Below, one piece after another: positions 1-9,438 of a stretch of 64,000 nucleotides of DNA. The DNA comes from Candidatus Coprenecus stercorigallinarum (lineage in GTDB: Bacteria > Bacteroidota > Bacteroidia > Bacteroidales > UBA932): contig DVIL01000036.1 of the NCBI GenBank assembly GCA_018711305.1, forward strand, positions 1 through 64,000, written 5' to 3'. The translations under genes were made by a program, and so were the position numbers. Within the stretch, counting starts at the first letter, position 1, and the number at the start of each line of letters is the position of its first letter. The notes beneath the pieces were generated by a model. That model worked only from the letters and a program-made list of their open reading frames with translations, was not told the DNA's origin and searched no databases.

Positions 1-629
1 CGCTTGGTGCTGCCTCCTCCGATGAGGAAGCCCACGGTCATGGGTATCATGGGGAAGACGCAGGGGGTGATGACTCCCGCCAGTCCGGCGAGGAAGGCTA
101 TGAGCAGGAAGCTCCAGAAGCCCTGGCCGCCGGCCTTGGCGTCTTTAGAGGGAGCGGATGCCTCTCCCGGCGTCGCCGTGGGGTCCACCTTGACGGACAC
201 CTCGCTCTCGTTGAGGGTGCACTCTGCCCCGTTGCAGGTCTGGTACTCGAGGTATCCGGTCACGGTGAAGGTCTCCTGCGAGGCGGGGACGATGACCTGG
301 CGGAATTGTGCCGTGCCCTCGAAGTACTTGACGTCGATGCCGAATCCCTCGTCCAGTTTGACGTGGGCCTCCTCAACGTCCTGCAGCCCTCCGGAGAGGG
401 TGAAGGCGGCGCTTTCGTCCGCGGTGAAGGAGGTGGCCATCGGGCCTCCGCTCACCGGCACGGTGCTGTACATGTACCAGCCCGGCTCGAGGCTGACGGT
501 CAGCAGCAGCTCGACGTTCCCGTCGGGCAGGACGGAGGCTCTAGAGTCTACTGAGATTACTCCCTGGGCGCTGGCGCACAGGGTTATAAGGCCGGCTAAG
601 ACGGCCATGACAGTTCTTTTGAAGTTCAT
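1..629 (-). CDS. dsbD: Thiol:disulfide interchange protein DsbD, N-terminal part (cut by window edge)
   Basis: The visible 209 residues start with a signal peptide (MNFKRTVMAVLAG...). A beta-rich periplasmic domain follows, with a cysteine pair in CNGAEC, and then a hydrophobic segment with GLAGVITPCVFPMIPM. That last motif is typical of the first membrane helix of the CcdA/DsbD core. The family moves electrons from cytoplasmic thioredoxin across the inner membrane to periplasmic thiol proteins. The start ATG at 629 lies 7 bp after the stop of the TlpA-like gene, so the two are probably co-transcribed and the TlpA protein may be its client. The remaining helices and C-terminal thioredoxin domain lie outside the window. 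The 498-aa plus-strand ORF over this area is an antisense shadow. Confidence 0.85.
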   Translation of the reverse strand, partial: MNFKRTVMAVLAGLITLCASAQGVISVDSRASVLPDGNVELLLTVSLEPGWYMYSTVPVSGGPMATSFTADESAAFTLSGGLQDVEEAHVKLDEGFGIDVKYFEGTAQFRQVIVPASQETFTVTGYLEYQTCNGAECTLNESEVSVKVDPTATPGEASAPSKDAKAGGQGFWSFLLIAFLAGLAGVITPCVFPMIPMTVGFLIGGGSTK

Positions 630-636
630 AGTTTAT

Positions 637-1818
637 TTATTTGAACAGTTCGGCTACTTTCTCCGCCAGAGCCTCTCCACGGACATTCTCAGCCACGATA
701 CGGCCGTCGGAGTCCACAAGGTACATCGTAGGGATGGCCCTCACCTTGTAGAGTTTGGCGATGCCGGACTCATCGAGGAAGTTGGGCCATGTAAGCTGCT
801 CATCCTCGATGGCTTTCTTCCAGTCCTCCGCATTTTTGTCTCTGGAGATGCTTATAATCTGGAAGCCTTTGGAGCCGTACTTGGCATAGAGATTCCTGAG
901 GTTGGGTATCTCCCTGCGGCAGGGGGCGCACCACGATGCCCAGAAATCGATCAGGATGTATTTCTTGCCCTCACTGAGCTGCGCAAGGGAATATTCCTTT
1001 CCGGAAGCGTCCTTGACGGTGAAGTCGGGCACCTTCTCACCTATCATTCCGGCGGGATACAGTTCGGCACGCACCATCTTTCCATAATAGGAATCCTTAG
1101 CCTCCTGGCTGAAAGCCTCATATACGGGACGCATGTCCTCGGACAGATATGTTGTCAGGGATATCATCATCAGGGGTGCCCAGAAAGAGTCCTTGTTGTC
1201 CATGAAAGTCTTGTTGTACAAGGAATCCAAGGTGCTGAAGAACTTATGCTCGTCTGCCTGCATCGCTTTTCCGGCCTTGCTGTTCATGAGTTCCTCGACC
1301 TTCCTGGTATCGCCCTTTCCCTTTGCCTCTCCGATTGCAGCTATTATCTCTGCATGCCTGCGCTGATTGGCACTGAAAACCGAATCCATGCCGTAGCGGA
1401 CCTGCATGAGCTCATAGTAACGGTCGCTCATAGGAGAGCCGGTCACCTTGAGAGCTTCCAGCCCATAACTTGCCGTGCCGTCAGCGCCGGCAGAGGATGA
1501 CACTGAGCCCGATATCTCCATTTTGGTATTTTCCACCATAAGATTGCGGGAGCCGTAAGCATCCTTCACTACCAGAGACACGGCCGTAGGCTGCTCCACG
1601 ATACCGGTGAAAGTAAACTTACCGTCCGTTACGGTTGCCTCCGCCAGAGGATCCATCACCTCGTGAGCGACAGGTATAAGCTGAACGACCGCATTGTCGG
1701 GGATACCCTCGACTGAGCCTTTGATGATGTAACCGCCCTTGGGCGCCTTCGGGCCGCATGCCGAGACAGCTGCGACAGATGCGAAGAGGAGAACCAGTTT
1801 AAAAAGATTACTTTTCAT
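637..1818 (-). CDS. TlpA-family thiol-disulfide oxidoreductase lipoprotein (DUF4369 + thioredoxin-like)
   Basis: This is a 393-aa secreted protein. The N-terminus has a lipoprotein signal ending in AAVSAC (Cys about residue 21). Residues about 28-120 resemble the DUF4369 beta domain often fused to Bacteroidetes thioredoxins. A helical linker follows, then an AhpC/TSA-thioredoxin domain from about residue 260. The redox motif WCAPC is at about residues 296-300, and the cis-proline loop reads RAIPTMYL. It should act in the periplasm as a reductase or oxidoreductase attached to a membrane. It sits between susD (17 bp upstream) and dsbD (7 bp downstream), so it probably receives electrons from DsbD and serves the SusC/D uptake system. 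Its substrate is unknown. Confidence 0.88.
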   Translation of the reverse strand: MKSNLFKLVLLFASVAAVSACGPKAPKGGYIIKGSVEGIPDNAVVQLIPVAHEVMDPLAEATVTDGKFTFTGIVEQPTAVSLVVKDAYGSRNLMVENTKMEISGSVSSSAGADGTASYGLEALKVTGSPMSDRYYELMQVRYGMDSVFSANQRRHAEIIAAIGEAKGKGDTRKVEELMNSKAGKAMQADEHKFFSTLDSLYNKTFMDNKDSFWAPLMMISLTTYLSEDMRPVYEAFSQEAKDSYYGKMVRAELYPAGMIGEKVPDFTVKDASGKEYSLAQLSEGKKYILIDFWASWCAPCRREIPNLRNLYAKYGSKGFQIISISRDKNAEDWKKAIEDEQLTWPNFLDESGIAKLYKVRAIPTMYLVDSDGRIVAENVRGEALAEKVAELFK

Positions 1819-1835
1819 TTTACATTGATTTTATG

Positions 1836-3245
1836 TTATCTGTCTACATTCTGCGTAATGGTGCCGTTTCCGGGGTTGTTGATGGCTCCGGCCGGGAATG
1901 GCATGGTCCATAAATGAGAGCCGGGGCTGAGGGTATAGGTCCGGCCGTCGTATTCCTTGGTCAGGGTACGGGCGTAGGTACCCTCGGCGTTGAAGCGGCG
2001 GGCATCGGCAAAAGGCACGATGGAGAAAATCAGCTCGTTGTCCTTTGTCCGGCGGATCAGGTCAATCGCCTCTCCAAGATCTGACGCAGTCAGGGGTACA
2101 TACACATCCGGACGGATACGGGTCTGACGCACGGTGTTGAGCACGTCCATTGCTCCGGGAATATCTCCTCCTCGGGCCAGACACTCGGCCTTGATGAGGT
2201 ACACCTCGCAGGTAGTGAGTCCGCCCCAGTTGAAATATCCGTTACCCACTCCGTCATAGTAGGTATCCTGATTCTCGGAGCGGTATTTCCAGCGGGACAT
2301 GAACTTGGCGTCTCCTTTCTCGAAACGCTCCGCCCTCCAGACCGGAATATCCAGTTCGTTGGTGGTATAGTTCGGAGAGCCGTTGCCGCAGCGGAAATAG
2401 TAATTCTCCACGTAGGAATAGTCTGTCGGGGTAGGCAGGCCGGTATAGTCGTCAGGATTCTCTATGGCGGCGATATGGTCGTCATAATAGGCGTTCCAGT
2501 CGTAGAGAGCGCTGTTTTGGTCCAGGGCCAGGTCGGCATACCTGAGGGCTTCGGTGTAATCCTGCATCTGGAGATAGACACGGGCCAGGAGAGCGTAGGC
2601 TGCACCAAGATTAGGATGTATCACCGTCATGGATTCCTCGGGAAGACCTCCGTCGATGGCTTCCTCCACACCATCTATGATGAAGTCATACATCTCCTGT
2701 ATGGTCACCTGCTCGCTGGGAGCATCTATCACCGAACTGGTAATGAGGGGCACACTCAGTTTCTCCCCTGCCGTGGCGGTCTCGTATGTGTCGGCATAGT
2801 AGTTGACCAGTACGTAGTAGCAGAGGGAACGGATGACCTTGGCGTATGCAATCACCTCCGCCCTCTCGGCATCAGTAGCCTCGGTCGCAGTGGGGACGTA
2901 TTCAATTATAAGGTTGCAGGAAGAAATAGCGGAGTACATCCGATAATATGTACCCTCATCCGAGTTGTTCAGCATGATACGGTCGGCCGACTCATCCCAC
3001 ATGTAGTTGGCCCGGGTAAGGGTGGGACTGTTGAGATTGGAGACGGTCACATAGTAGTCATTCAGCAGATAAAGGGCGTTGCTGACGGGAGTCTGTCCAA
3101 TGGTGTACTCGTCGCGCAGCAGTGACTCGAAGTCTGCAAGTGTAGTAGGTACCTTCTCTCCTTTCGGAACTATATTCAGATAGTCGTTGCACGAGGAGAA
3201 GAACGGAAGGCATGCTATAACGAATATGTACAGAAACTTTTTCAT
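1836..3245 (-). CDS. SusD/RagB-family nutrient-binding outer-membrane lipoprotein
   Basis: The predicted protein is 469 aa. The start was moved to the second ATG (MKKFLYIF), which gives a normal lipoprotein signal ending FFSSC. The ORF-track start at 3254 adds only MIF. SusD features include the N-terminal NDYLNIVPKGE stretch, helical TPR-like repeats (AYALLARVYLQMQDYTEALRYA; YLIKAECLARGGD) and a C-terminal region with ELIFSIVPFADARRFN. SusD proteins cap the SusC barrel and bind the substrate at the cell surface. The gene begins about 20 bp after the SusC stop. Sequence alone does not give the ligand. No glycosidase sits in this operon, so a polysaccharide is less likely than a peptide, thiol or metal-complex ligand. 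Confidence 0.92.
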   Translation of the reverse strand: MKKFLYIFVIACLPFFSSCNDYLNIVPKGEKVPTTLADFESLLRDEYTIGQTPVSNALYLLNDYYVTVSNLNSPTLTRANYMWDESADRIMLNNSDEGTYYRMYSAISSCNLIIEYVPTATEATDAERAEVIAYAKVIRSLCYYVLVNYYADTYETATAGEKLSVPLITSSVIDAPSEQVTIQEMYDFIIDGVEEAIDGGLPEESMTVIHPNLGAAYALLARVYLQMQDYTEALRYADLALDQNSALYDWNAYYDDHIAAIENPDDYTGLPTPTDYSYVENYYFRCGNGSPNYTTNELDIPVWRAERFEKGDAKFMSRWKYRSENQDTYYDGVGNGYFNWGGLTTCEVYLIKAECLARGGDIPGAMDVLNTVRQTRIRPDVYVPLTASDLGEAIDLIRRTKDNELIFSIVPFADARRFNAEGTYARTLTKEYDGRTYTLSPGSHLWTMPFPAGAINNPGNGTITQNVDR

Positions 3246-3265
3246 AAATATCATCTTTATCTACA

Positions 3266-6200
3266 TTAGAAATTCAAATAAACTCCAAGGATGAAGGTCG
3301 GCTTGTTGTAGCCTCCCAGCAGGTATTTGGCCTCGGGACTTGCCGCCACCATGAAGAGGTTCTCCGCTGCCGCCATGATACGCGCACCCTTCATCGCCAG
3401 CTTGCTGCATGCATTGGAGGGCAACCTGTAGGTGAGCGACAGATTGTTCAGCGACAAGTTGGATGCATCTATGATATTGACAGAGGACTGGGCATACATG
3501 GTGTAGTAGTTGTAGTTGTACAGCGGGTTCTCGGAAGAGATGTAGCGCGGCACATCAGTATGGGCCTCGTCACCGGGCTGCTGCCAGCGGTCGGTAATGC
3601 GGTTGCTGACCGGAGCTATGCTGCCGTTGATGAACGGAAGGCTGGTATTGCGCATCTTGTGTCCTCCCTCGAAGAGGAACTGAGCCGCCAGTTCCCAGTT
3701 GCGCCACCTGAGATTGAGGTTAAGCGCACCGCTGTAAACAGGCACCGTTGTTCCGAAATATAGCAGATCCTCGATATCGGACGGAGTCATGTCATCGTAC
3801 AGCTCTCCGTTACGGTCGTAGAGCTGGGGTGTTCCCTGAGCACTCAGACCTGCCCACTGATAGCCGTAAATGGCATTATAAGGATTGCCGATGCGGGGAT
3901 AGGCAGCAGGATAATCAATCAGCAGGTAGGACACAGGAGCCTCAACATTGACGTAGGTCACCTCATTCCTGTTGTAGCTGAAGATAGCGCCTATGTCAAA
4001 TCTCCAGTCACTTGTGCTGACCGCCGTACCGTTCAGGGAGATCTCAAAGCCTTCGTTGACCATCTCTCCGTTGTTGATGGTGTAGGTACTGTAGCCCCAA
4101 CCCTCGGTCGGCACGCCGTTGGTGTTGGCCAGGAGGTCTGTACCGTTTTTATAGTAGTACTCCACTGTACCGCTCAACCTGTTGTCCAGCAGGGAGAAGT
4201 CTACTCCGACGTTGGTGGTGGCTGTCTTCTCCCATCTCAGGTTGGGATTCGGGCGGCTCTGAATGGTTCCGGAGATACCGCCTACGTGCTGGTTGGAACC
4301 GAAGTAGGCAGTCATGTACGGGGCTGAATTCTTCGCGATGTTACCGCCGATACCGTAGCTGAAACGCAGCTTAAGCATGTTCACCCAGTCGGCACCCTGC
4401 ATGAATTCCTCGCGGTCGATGTTCCAACTGGCTCCCACGGACCAGATGGGACGTTTCTGGTATTTCGAGCCGGTGGAGAAGAGATTGGTCTTGTCCCAGC
4501 GGATACTTCCTGTCACTGTGTACCGTCCGTCGTAAGTGTAAGCCGCATTGCCGTAGAACGACACGTAGCGGTTGATCAGCTCCAGAAGATAGGCTGTATT
4601 CTGAGTAGTGAAGCTGCCCCAGCCCCAAATGCTGCCCATGGAGCTCAGGCCGACCTGGTCGATCAGGGAATAGGTCATCAGATCAGGATCGTAATTGTAG
4701 AGAGTACGGTTCTCATAATTGTTCTTGTTCTCCCTGGTCTCGGTACCCACCAGGGCGGTAACCTCGTGCTTGCCGGCGAAAGTCTTGTTGAAATCCAGCT
4801 GCTGACGGAAATTGTACGCTCTGGTAATATTGTTTGAAGTGAAGTAAATGTTTCCGTAAGGGATATTGAATGTCGCAGTTCCGTCCCCGTTGGCAGAGGC
4901 GTATGTATTCACCGTATTGCGGACATCGTAGGAGTCCTTGCTGCGCAGCTGTTCCGTAGCGTAATTGGCATACTCGTACTGGAAAGATGCCGTGTATTTC
5001 AGCCAGTCAGTGAACTTAATGGCAAGGCGGGCGTATGTACGGTTACTGAAGTTCTTCTGACGGGTCAGGTTCATTTTTATCTCGTCAAGGGGAGTGATGT
5101 CGAGATTATACAGACCGTTTGAATTGAGGATACTCATATTGTATGCCGAGTACCTGTCTTCCTGACGGTTGGTATAATACGAGCCGTCCCCGTTAACCAG
5201 CCTGTCGTAGGGCATGTAGGTATATCCGGGAGAGAAAAGGCTGAAACTCTGGGTACTGCCGCTGCCGTAATTGAGATAGGTACCCACATCCAGGGTGAGC
5301 CACTTGGTTATCTGAGTGGTATTCTGAATGTTGATGCCGATATCGTCATTATCGGTGTATTTATCGCTTTCCAGGTTGTTGCGGTAGGTGATGGAGGCAT
5401 TGAACGTATTTTTCTCGCTGCCCCTTCCGAAAGAGAGGTTGTACTGCTGGCTGAAAGGGTTGCGGGCGCCGTAACGCTTGATGTCATCATAGTAACTGTA
5501 TCCCATAGCCGCAAGAGCAGCGAGCTGCGCGTCCACTTCCGACTGAGTCATCTGGCCTGCATAACCGCGGAGCAGGGCGCGGATACCCTGTGTGGTGAAG
5601 GTATTGTCATCCAGCAGTCCCTGGGCGTACGCCGCTGCTCCGGCTCCCTGCAGATTAGGGTTCTGGGCAGCCCACTCGCGCTCGAGTTCCACCATAGTGG
5701 CGGCATCTGCCAGATATTTATCGGCGTAAGTGGAATAGGGCTGAAGTGACAGTGTAGCGGAGAAGGACACATTCATCTGGTCTTTCTGCGCCCTCTTGGT
5801 AGTGATGACGACCACTCCGTTGGCGGCACGTGCACCGTAGATGGAAGCAGCTGCGGCATCCTTCAGGACAGTGATGCTCTGGATGTCCTCGGGGTTGATG
5901 TCAGGCACGCTCTCCACCCAGTTGCCGTAGCCGTCATTGGTGGTCTTCTCTACCGGGAAGCCGTCGATAACGTAGAGCGGAGTCGTCAGACCATTCATGG
6001 ATGTGACACCCCTTATCTGCCCGTCGGTCAGACCTGCGACACGTCCTTCCAGCATGGTGCTGACATTTGAGATACGCTGGGTCTCGAACTGTTCGGAATT
6101 GACCTTGGCGAAAGCACCTGTCGTACGTTCCTTGGAAATAGTCTGATAACCGGTAACGACAACAGCATCCAGCATCTCGACATCGGGAAAAAGAATGACG

Positions 6201-6760
6201 TTTATCCTATCACGCGAACCGATGAGCTCTTCATGAGGTTTCATACCGAAAAAGTTGAATACCAGGGAGACTTCCGGATTATCCGGAACTTCTATCTCAT
6301 AGTATCCGTCCACATCGGTATAGACTCCGGCTGTAGTGCCTTTCACCAGAACATCAGCACCGACCAAAGGGATATCCTCATTGTCGAGAACCTGGCCCCG
6401 GATTTTCCTTACACCTTGCTGAGGAGCTGCCTCCTGGTTGTTCTGAGGAACCTCCTCCTGACGCAGGGCGATCTGTTTGTCCATCAATATCCATGTGATT
6501 CCAGTCCCTTCAAAGACTGCTTCCAGGACTACATTGATATCAGGGCTGCTGACATTGACAGTAACGGTCCTGGAAAGATCCAGCGAGGTGTTGTTGTACA
6601 CAAAGCTGTATCCGGTTTCCCGGGTAACTTCCTTAAGTACTTCAGAGAGTCTGAGGTTACTGCAGTTCACCTCATAGTTTTCCTGCGCCGAAGCCGATGC
6701 CATGGAAAGCATGAGCGAGACTATAAGCGCCGGCAAGAATTTGACTAATATAGATTTCAT
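3266..6760 (-). CDS. SusC/RagA-family TonB-linked outer-membrane transporter with STN signalling domain
   Basis: The 1164-aa protein has, in order, a signal peptide (cleaved near SASAQ), an STN domain (about 28-100; SEVLKEVTRETGYSFVYNN) and a carboxypeptidase-regulatory-like domain (about 118-205; GQVLDNEDIPLVGADVLVKG). A TonB plug with LYVIDGFPVE and AAAASIYGARAANGVVVITT follows, then a long beta barrel ending in aromatic YLNF. The STN domain is the part that touches a FecR-like anti-sigma factor, which fits the sigma/anti-sigma genes just upstream. It imports an unknown ligand through the outer membrane using TonB energy. The operon continues into susD with an 11-20 bp gap. Family assignment is secure; substrate is not. 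Confidence 0.95.
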   Translation of the reverse strand: MKSILVKFLPALIVSLMLSMASASAQENYEVNCSNLRLSEVLKEVTRETGYSFVYNNTSLDLSRTVTVNVSSPDINVVLEAVFEGTGITWILMDKQIALRQEEVPQNNQEAAPQQGVRKIRGQVLDNEDIPLVGADVLVKGTTAGVYTDVDGYYEIEVPDNPEVSLVFNFFGMKPHEELIGSRDRINVILFPDVEMLDAVVVTGYQTISKERTTGAFAKVNSEQFETQRISNVSTMLEGRVAGLTDGQIRGVTSMNGLTTPLYVIDGFPVEKTTNDGYGNWVESVPDINPEDIQSITVLKDAAAASIYGARAANGVVVITTKRAQKDQMNVSFSATLSLQPYSTYADKYLADAATMVELEREWAAQNPNLQGAGAAAYAQGLLDDNTFTTQGIRALLRGYAGQMTQSEVDAQLAALAAMGYSYYDDIKRYGARNPFSQQYNLSFGRGSEKNTFNASITYRNNLESDKYTDNDDIGINIQNTTQITKWLTLDVGTYLNYGSGSTQSFSLFSPGYTYMPYDRLVNGDGSYYTNRQEDRYSAYNMSILNSNGLYNLDITPLDEIKMNLTRQKNFSNRTYARLAIKFTDWLKYTASFQYEYANYATEQLRSKDSYDVRNTVNTYASANGDGTATFNIPYGNIYFTSNNITRAYNFRQQLDFNKTFAGKHEVTALVGTETRENKNNYENRTLYNYDPDLMTYSLIDQVGLSSMGSIWGWGSFTTQNTAYLLELINRYVSFYGNAAYTYDGRYTVTGSIRWDKTNLFSTGSKYQKRPIWSVGASWNIDREEFMQGADWVNMLKLRFSYGIGGNIAKNSAPYMTAYFGSNQHVGGISGTIQSRPNPNLRWEKTATTNVGVDFSLLDNRLSGTVEYYYKNGTDLLANTNGVPTEGWGYSTYTINNGEMVNEGFEISLNGTAVSTSDWRFDIGAIFSYNRNEVTYVNVEAPVSYLLIDYPAAYPRIGNPYNAIYGYQWAGLSAQGTPQLYDRNGELYDDMTPSDIEDLLYFGTTVPVYSGALNLNLRWRNWELAAQFLFEGGHKMRNTSLPFINGSIAPVSNRITDRWQQPGDEAHTDVPRYISSENPLYNYNYYTMYAQSSVNIIDASNLSLNNLSLTYRLPSNACSKLAMKGARIMAAAENLFMVAASPEAKYLLGGYNKPTFILGVYLNF

Positions 6761-6844
6761 CTCGGTTAATATTGGTTATTGCCGTCATGGTAATTTACCT
6801 GACTACAATAATTACAATATTCTGCCCGAGTACCCTAAAGAAAC

Positions 6845-7717
6845 TTAACCTATCGTGATATTATTTCCATCCAGAACATAGACGACATCACAGGTAAAGG
6901 ATAGAAGCTCGAGAACCTGATGAATGGACTCGGAACGGAAATCAGCAGTAAATGAATTCCTGTATATGGAGTTGTCCCTGACAGTTATATGTACACCGTA
7001 CCAGCGTTCGAGCGACTCCAGCACCTCCTTCATCGGAGTATTGTCAAAATGCAGGATTCCGTCCTTCCAGGCGGTATCACCGTCTATGTCGGGGGTCGTG
7101 TCAGCATAGGCGGACTCCTTCCTAACAGTGATTTTGGACCCCTCTTCCAGTGTGAACACATCCTCCTTGTCAGTCATCACCTCAACAGACCCTTCCAGCA
7201 ATGTCAGCTTCACCTCCTCGTCTGGAGAATAGCAGGAAAGATTGAAAACGGTTCCGGTAACCTTGATGGTGGGGCCGTCAGGAGTCCGTACATAGAACGG
7301 GTTCGAAGGATCGGAGTACACGTCGAAATAGCCTTCCCCGTGCAGGGAGACCTCCCTGTTTCCGTCCTCAAAATTATCGGCCACGAGCAGCTCACTGCCG
7401 CAGTTGAGCCAGATGACGGAGGAGTCGGGAAGGACGACACGGCTTCTGACACCGTTGGGCACCGTATAGACATCTGCTGCCTTGGCAGTAAACTCCAAAG
7501 GGTCAGGAGCGACTACAGGCTCCGGTCTGAACTGTGTCCAAATGAAAAGACCGGCCAGGATAACCGCAGCCGCGCGGAAACACCAGTCCACGGCAGGGGT
7601 TTTCCGCCTCCTGCCGCCGAATGACGGGACAGGCCCCAGATAGGGCTCGTCCGGCATGGTCGAGAACACCTCGGCATTGAATTTACTCAGTTTTTCCTTA
7701 TCCAGCTTTTCTTCCAT
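6845..7717 (-). CDS. FecR-family anti-sigma factor
   Basis: The protein is 290 aa. The track start at 7756 is a TTG; the ATG at 7717 (MEEKLDKEKLSKFN) is preferred. There is a short cytoplasmic N-terminus and one membrane helix (CFRAAAVILAGLFIW). The periplasmic FecR domain contains NGVRSRVVLPDSSVIWLNCGS and EGYFDVYSDPSNPF. A C-terminal DUF4974-type domain (LHFDNTPMKEVLESLERWYGV) then contacts the STN domain of the partner transporter. It should hold the neighbouring ECF sigma factor inactive until the SusC transporter binds its ligand. It lies between the sigma gene and the STN-SusC gene, the standard order for this system. Confidence 0.93.
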   Translation of the reverse strand: MEEKLDKEKLSKFNAEVFSTMPDEPYLGPVPSFGGRRRKTPAVDWCFRAAAVILAGLFIWTQFRPEPVVAPDPLEFTAKAADVYTVPNGVRSRVVLPDSSVIWLNCGSELLVADNFEDGNREVSLHGEGYFDVYSDPSNPFYVRTPDGPTIKVTGTVFNLSCYSPDEEVKLTLLEGSVEVMTDKEDVFTLEEGSKITVRKESAYADTTPDIDGDTAWKDGILHFDNTPMKEVLESLERWYGVHITVRDNSIYRNSFTADFRSESIHQVLELLSFTCDVVYVLDGNNITIG

Positions 7718-7797
7718 AATCGGATCTCTAATCTTTTCCTTGTCTATATAATACAATCAACTCCTGCCCTAGCCTAAAAATTTTTCAAAATTTTTCA

Positions 7798-8337
7798 CTA
7801 CAGATATTCTTTCAGCCTGTTGCGGAAATGCCGCAGCGAGATCTTGATGTGATATTCCACAGCTTTGACGCTGAGTCCCTTTTTCGCGGATATCTCCCTG
7901 TTGGTCATACCGTCGAGCCGGCTCATGTGGAAGGTGTCCCTGGCGGTGTCAGGCAGGGAGTCGAATGTCTTCCTAATTAAAGAGGACAGCTCCAGCGAGT
8001 CTATCAGATGTTCTACTGACGGATCCTCAAGGGCAGCTGTCCTTTCTTCTAAGATAGCCGTAAGTGAAGGATCGGAAAAAAGTTTCTTTTCCTTCAGAAA
8101 ATTCAGAGTCCGGTTCCTCGCTATGGTAAAGACCCATGCGCGGAGATTCGAATCAGGCCGTATGGAATAACGCTTCTCCCACACAGTGCACAGCACATCC
8201 TGGGCCAGGTCGCGGGCCTTCTCACTGTCGCAGATATAACTTGTAATGAAATGTACAAGGTTGTTGTATTCCAGGCGATAGAACATTTCAAACGCCTTTC
8301 CGTCTCCATTACGTATGTCTTCTGCGATATTGGCCAT
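7798..8337 (-). CDS. ECF-type RNA polymerase sigma-70 factor
   Basis: The protein is 179 aa starting at ATG 8337 (MANIAEDIRNGDG). The longer track start at 8388 would overlap mrp. Sigma region 2 is visible as YNNLVHFITSYICDSEKARD...VLCTVWEKR, followed by AWVFTIARN. Region 4 is LPDTARDTFHMSRLDGMTNREISAKKG...VEYHI, a helix-turn-helix. It should direct polymerase to the susC promoter and perhaps to its own. The FecR-like anti-sigma gene follows after 80 bp, and mrp ends 13 bp upstream, so sigma expression may partly come from mrp read-through. No recognisable ECF promoter could be assigned by eye. Confidence 0.93.
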   Translation of the reverse strand: MANIAEDIRNGDGKAFEMFYRLEYNNLVHFITSYICDSEKARDLAQDVLCTVWEKRYSIRPDSNLRAWVFTIARNRTLNFLKEKKLFSDPSLTAILEERTAALEDPSVEHLIDSLELSSLIRKTFDSLPDTARDTFHMSRLDGMTNREISAKKGLSVKAVEYHIKISLRHFRNRLKEYL

Positions 8338-8350
8338 AAGCAGATTCTCA

Positions 8351-9421
8351 TTACAGCCTGTCGGCAATGGCCGCAAAGGCTGCAGCATCGGGGCCGTCGG
8401 AGAATGCGGCGGGTTTGCCGGCGTCTCCGCCCTGCTCCACTGACATGTAGATGGGGATGCTGCCTAAAAGCGGGATGTTCAGCTCTTCCGCCATCTTCTT
8501 ACCGCCGTCCTGACCGAAGATGTAGTACTTCTCGTCGGGGTGCTCCGCGGGGGTGAACCAGGCCATGTTCTCGACCAGGCCGAGGATAGGTACGTTCACA
8601 TCCTTGTGGCGGAACATGTTGATGCTCTTTATCACGTCGGCAATGGCCACCTGCTGGGGAGTGGTGACGATGACAGCCCCGGTCAGAGGGATGTCATGCA
8701 CCATCGATATGTGGATGTCGCCCGTTCCGGGAGGCAGGTCTATGAGCAGGTAGTCAAGTTCGCCCCAGTCCACCTGCATGACTATCTGTTTCATGGCGTT
8801 GCTGGCCATGGGTCCGCGCCATATCAGGGCCTGCTCGGGTGCAACCAGGTGACCTATGGACAGGAGCTTTATCCCCCATTTCTCGAGAGGTACGATCAGA
8901 TCCTTTTCTTCGTCCATGTACGGAACTTGTCCCTCAGTTCCGGTCATCTTGGGAATGGAGGGGCCGTAGACGTCCGCATCCACAAGTCCCACCCTGTATC
9001 CTTTGAGGGAAAGGGCCACGGCGAGATTGACGGAAACGGTGGACTTGCCCACTCCGCCCTTGCCCGAAGCAATGGCTATGATCTTGCCGATATTCTGCAG
9101 CTGGGTATCGTCCAGGTCGTTGACTGTCTTCTTCGTCGGTTTGCGCTCCCGTACCAGCTCGATGATGGATATCTTGGCATGGGGGAACTCGGCAGCCATT
9201 GCCTCCTCGCACTGCTTCTTGATGGAGGAGAGGAGGGGGTCAGGAGAGGGCACGACCAGTTTGAAACGGACCAGCACGGCCTTCTCTCCGGCCTGGGGGT
9301 CCTCGGGTTCGACGGCAGCCCCGTTCCCGTCAAAGAGCTTGATGTCCTCGACGAGACCCAGGGAGACGATGTCCTTGTCAGCCGCCGGATGAATGATCTT
9401 TGAAAGGGTTTCTAAAATCAT
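8351..9421 (-). CDS. mrp: Mrp/ApbC/NBP35-family iron-sulfur cluster carrier ATPase
   Basis: The 356-aa protein has an N-terminal MIP18/DUF59 domain (about 1-90) and a P-loop ATPase domain with the deviant Walker A ASGKGGVGKST at about residues 118-128. It also has VGLVDADVYGPSIPKM and LIDLPPGTGDIH. The family binds and transfers Fe-S clusters in the cytoplasm. The C-terminal region where enterobacterial ApbC carries CxxC reads ENMAWFTPAEHPDEKYYIFG and has no cysteine pair. From memory that is the usual form in Bacteroidetes. The ATG at 9421 is good. The gene lies 17 bp after the S46 peptidase gene, so it may share a transcript with it. Confidence 0.93.
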   Translation of the reverse strand: MILETLSKIIHPAADKDIVSLGLVEDIKLFDGNGAAVEPEDPQAGEKAVLVRFKLVVPSPDPLLSSIKKQCEEAMAAEFPHAKISIIELVRERKPTKKTVNDLDDTQLQNIGKIIAIASGKGGVGKSTVSVNLAVALSLKGYRVGLVDADVYGPSIPKMTGTEGQVPYMDEEKDLIVPLEKWGIKLLSIGHLVAPEQALIWRGPMASNAMKQIVMQVDWGELDYLLIDLPPGTGDIHISMVHDIPLTGAVIVTTPQQVAIADVIKSINMFRHKDVNVPILGLVENMAWFTPAEHPDEKYYIFGQDGGKKMAEELNIPLLGSIPIYMSVEQGGDAGKPAAFSDGPDAAAFAAIADRL

Positions 9422-9438
9422 TTCAGCGCGGGAGTAAA

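Noticed and set aside
4-1500. 498-aa plus-strand ORF
   Set aside because: It runs antisense through DsbD and the TlpA-like gene, both of which have clear motifs on the minus strand.
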